Shown: positions 60,671 to 64,000 of the stretch, one piece after another | How the letters are laid out: the number at the start of each line of letters is the position of its first letter | How positions within the stretch are numbered: the first letter of the stretch is position 1 | Assembly: GCA_949825065.1 (NCBI GenBank) | Contig: OX463845.1 | Span: 28,457,315-28,521,314 of the forward strand | Direction: 5' to 3' | Source of the DNA: Odontocerum albicorne | Lineage: Eukaryota > Arthropoda > Insecta > Trichoptera > Odontoceridae | DNA length: 64,000 nt | Notes under the pieces: generated by a model | Databases searched by the model: none | Told to the model about the DNA's origin: nothing | What the model saw: the letters and a program-made list of their open reading frames with translations, nothing else | Translations under genes and position numbers: made by a program

Positions 60671-61456
60671 TAAGGTAATTTCTTCATTTTATTTTGATAA
60701 CATAAATATGAGTGATTATAAAAGTTTTTGCCAATTTATCGTAGAAATTGTAAACAACTACAATAAAATAAAACAAGATTTTTTTTATTAAATATGTTTG
60801 ATTAATCAGCCTATGCTACGTATTCGAGTACATCTCGGTTTTGAAGTAGACTTTGTAAAGGAGGTTATGCAAAATTAAAAACATTTTTAATTGTAAGACA
60901 TATATGAAAAAATACCGAGAATAGAGGATTTTATCTAAAATTTTAGTGATTCATCGCATACATGTAAAAAGAATAAAAAATCAACTCATTCAACAGTAAA
61001 CCTTAAAAATAAAATTCTAAGGTATGAAAATTGGTTTGCCTTTAAGATTTGAAATATATAACTCTAAGTTAGGCAAAGTTCAACAGTTCAACCTATTTGT
61101 TGTCACCTTGCGAATGTCTTCGATACCACAAACAAGCGCATGAATAATGAATAGGTCAATTATTTACTAAGTGTTCTGTGGCATGCACGTTGACCTCACT
61201 GTCACTTTGCGGTGATTCCTTAAAGCCCTGTTTATGCATCCAATGAAGACAATTACTGTGATATGCTCGTAATGTCTCAGGTATTCGTAATACGATTCAT
61301 AATGTCTCAGATAATTTAAGACAAAGCCTTTTTAGAAAACTAGATAATTGTAGTTTAATTTGCTTCTTTCTTTAGTCAATTTTATTTGTCCATTTTTTTC
61401 CGATACAACCATTCTGGTAAAAAATGTCTCAGTCTGGCAAAACAGTTCTATCTAGT
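60671..61456. other. AT-rich stretch, nothing recognised
   Basis: No supported feature. Confidence 0.4.
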
Positions 61457-61495
61457 AACAATACTCTCATGCGCTAGGCGTGTGAGAGTATTGTT
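61457..61495. repeat. Short inverted repeat, 13-14-bp arms
   Basis: AACAATACTCTCA and TGAGAGTATTGTT flank GCGCTAGGCG. Confidence 0.85.
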
Positions 61496-61969
61496 CCCTT
61501 TACCTTTCTAGTATAACTAACGCGTGCGATTTCGAACTCGATTACACCAGTTGTTGTAAATCCAAAAGTTCGATTAATGGGGTTGAAGACAAATTTATCT
61601 CCTGGCTGAAGTCTTCAGTATGTTAGGAAAACCGATTCAGATAGGAGGGAATATTTGGGAGAAGGGTAATGAGGCAGTTAAGAAACACGCTACATCACTG
61701 AAAGGAAGTGTGGTGGTTTTCACGTAACGCTAACAACGGCTACCCCATATATTTGAATGAAGTACCATTATATGTTTATAAAGACGAGAACACTATGACT
61801 TTAAGTTGAAAATATATATTTAATTTTTTTTAAATACTTTCCGATAGCATACAGTATAACCAATTAAAAAAAATTTAAAAGTTTACTAAGACAAGAACAT
61901 TGTGACTTGTTTATATTTGACACGTTGAAAACATATAGGTACCTAATTTCAGAAAATGCTGAAAATGGG
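61496..61969. other. No gene seen
   Basis: Contains TTCGATTAATGGGGTTGAAG, weakly like 11871; otherwise AT-rich. Confidence 0.4.
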
Positions 61970-62640
61970 TTAACTCTGAAAAACTCGTGAAAGGTAATGA
62001 GTTATGTTATCTGAGAAGCATGTCTATGTGTAATGGACGAGTTGAACGGGATATTAAAAGAAGGGCAGGGACAGGGAACAAAGTAAACGGAGCACTTTAT
62101 GTTATATACAACAACTGTATAATATCAATAGTAGCAAAAATAACAATACAAAATAGTGTGTCGCTGACCACCTTGATCTTTGGAAGTGAACTAGGACTTG
62201 GCAGAAAAGGATAACAGTAAGATTAATGCTTTGGAGATGCATGTACTAGGATACATTTGTTGAGTGTCAAAGTTTAAAAGAAGGGGGAATGAAGACATCT
62301 GAAGTTAATGAATGGACAAAATGGATGTTTTAAGTAAGATGAAAAACGCAACTTTAAGATAGTTTGGAAATTTTATGAGAATGAAAAAGAAAAGAATGAC
62401 TAAGTGAATATACAAGTCAGAAGTTCAAGGTGTTTCGTGGAAGAGATAGATCGAGGAAAACGTGGTTGGACCAAATGGAGCAGATTTTGAATGAAGGTAA
62501 AGTAAGAAGTATGAATAATAGAAGATTGTACATGACGAGATGTATGATTGTGGAGTAAACGAAGGGGCTTGGCTATTAAACATTTGGGATCTGTTATCTT
62601 TGTCTACCCCGGAAGGCACACATGGTGATGATATGTATGT
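61970..62640 (+). pseudogene. Non-LTR reverse transcriptase, thumb and C-terminal region (SAYP-tail family)
   Basis: The frame from 61987 reads ELCYLRSMSMCNGRVERDIK, RRAGTGNKVNGALYVIYNNC, KITIQNSVSLTTLIFGSE: the YLG..... G....DI..R...GNKV..AL......IHN....TL.YGSE region. After a frameshift come INALEMHVLGYIC-like sequence, then RGRSRKTWLDQMEQILNEGK followed by VRSMNNRRLYMTRCMIVE, and a degraded LSLPRKAHM tail. This is the longest member of the family here. The RT catalytic motifs would lie upstream of 61970 and are not visible. Confidence 0.75.
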
Positions 62641-62726
62641 ACGCAATTTCAGAATATATATATTAAATTTCAAAAATTGTTTTGCAATTGCAGAGAAACG
62701 GATTTCAAAATCTTATTAAACATTGT

Positions 62727-62915
62727 TTTGTATTACATTTTCGTTGTATACAGTACAACCTGGCGGGCTTATTACCATGTAGCAATCTCTTCCAACGAAC
62801 CAGATAGATGTTAAAGAGGCTTTAAGTGAAAGCTAGACTAGAATCCTTTTTAAAAAAAACTTGGTTCCACCGGGATTTGAACCCGCAATGACGCTCTACC
62901 AAGCCGAAGTTAACT
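62727..62915 (-). repeat. tRNA-derived SINE (family A)
   Basis: Inverted tail ATTACATTTTCGTTGTATAC, then CCTGGCGGGCTTATTACCAT, TTCCAACGAACCAGATAGAT, TTTAAAAAAAACTTGG and GGGATTTGAACCCGCAATGA (B box). The A-box end is lost. Confidence 0.75.
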
Positions 62916-64000
62916 GATTGTGGCCGACAGTCTTTTTCTTAAGCCTGATGTGCATTACTTACTTCAAGTTTCGTTTTCATTTCAATATACATTTGATCAG
63001 TTGCTTGAAATTACTACACATCAATACGTTTTTCTAAGTTAAAATCTACACAAAGAAAGTTGATACAATACAGTAACGGAAGCTAAATCTATGTTTTCAA
63101 ATTACTATTAGCTTTCAAGAGACGTATGTGATAGTTTTAATTTAGTTATGTACTTTGAAATGTGTACTGTAAAACCACAATGTGTTTCTCATACGAATAA
63201 CGAGCACGTGTCACCATTGATATAGGCCGAAATGCGGAGTAGAGCCTCATCTAAAATATATTAAAAGATAATTTAAGACTTTAAGCAACTCTTAATATAC
63301 TATATGTTTTAATGAAGGTAATATCTTACAACTGTTTTGTATTTCTAATGTACTGGAATACATTTTTATTTTATTTTCGTAATTCTTTGCAACCTTTTAT
63401 TACTTTTTGTTTCGAATATGTTGAATTATTGTAAATTGAACAAAAATTAACTATCATACAATATATGTACATCAGTGCTTCGAATAACATACACGTGCCT
63501 TTAAAAAACATGTGTTTTTTTTTCTAAATAATACGTGCAATACTCTGTGCTTCACCAATATTTATTGATTGCGAGTCCACCGGTATCCAAGTTTTTAGGT
63601 TCTCATCAATTATTGTTATAAATTTACCATATGTTGGTAAAATACACCACGTGTTAGGTGATACATAAATAATTATACTGTGTTACCACAAAAAAGAAGT
63701 CTTAATTGTTGAAAATAAAATAATACTTGTATACCTTAGAAATCAATTTTTTAACTAAAATAATTACGTTTATTTTATGGAAAAATGTCAAGTAAACTGT
63801 TAAAAAAACTATAATATAGTTTAAAGGATGTATATCAATTTAAACCTGTATTGTTTCTCAGAATTAAAACCTTATTATGCTCGTATTTACTCTCACACAA
63901 GTCTTGCTTTATAGCTTCCCCATACGAAATTTGGAATAAATGAATACAACATTTAAAGCGTCGTCTTCAAATTCCTTTATCTATTGAAAATATGTCAACA
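62916..64000. other. No gene or repeat recognised
   Basis: AT-rich to the end of the window with no supported feature. Confidence 0.4.

Overview
The window looks like a piece of an insect (or other arthropod) nuclear genome. It is AT-rich and full of (TA)n and (AAAT)n tracts, and it carries many mariner-type transposons, RTE- and CR1/Jockey-like non-LTR retrotransposons and tRNA-derived SINEs. I found no convincing host gene, no rRNA and no functional tRNA. Most short open frames are chance frames or slices of decayed transposons. The one intact long reading frame is transposon-encoded. The species cannot be determined from what I see.

Layout. 1-5.3 kb: minus-strand tails of non-LTR retrotransposons, two copies of an AATAAA-tailed repeat, and a short-motif array split by about 0.8 kb of other sequence. 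6-10.5 kb: SINEs, a 717-bp terminal-inverted-repeat element, a small foldback, and a long CCCGGC-type repeat hit by a SINE and partly duplicated. 10.7-20.5 kb: retrotransposon tails, a Jockey-like RT tail followed by a zinc-knuckle gag remnant, minisatellites and SINEs. 20.9-21.95 kb: about ten degenerate ~102-bp tandem units. 22-31.6 kb: two mariner pseudogenes, the first of three related foldbacks, and RT pseudogenes mixed with ~120-bp units. 32-44.7 kb: minisatellites, a 140-bp tandem triplet, an RT pseudogene with a short mariner inserted in it, a large inverted mariner duplication, and a perfect 60-bp-arm hairpin at 44.6 kb. 46-50.5 kb: more RT tails. 50.8-54.3 kb: an apparently complete RTE-clade retrotransposon between two (TA)n tracts. 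It encodes one 980-residue endonuclease/reverse transcriptase. 54.3-55.3 kb: a ~207-bp repeat pair next to a 200-N assembly gap. 55.3-64 kb: hairpins, a second TIR element with a GC-rich promoter-like core, SINEs and more RT tails.

How the parts relate. Non-autonomous parts can be paired with likely machinery only by class. The short mariners and the inverted duplication would need a mariner transposase, and the SINEs would need a LINE RT. The RTE at 51 kb is the only element here that could still be active. The window is best read as layered transposon debris. The most unusual items are the hairpin-forming pieces: the inverted mariner, the perfect hairpin, and the foldback family carrying a two-hairpin motif that resembles, but does not match, a hammerhead ribozyme core.
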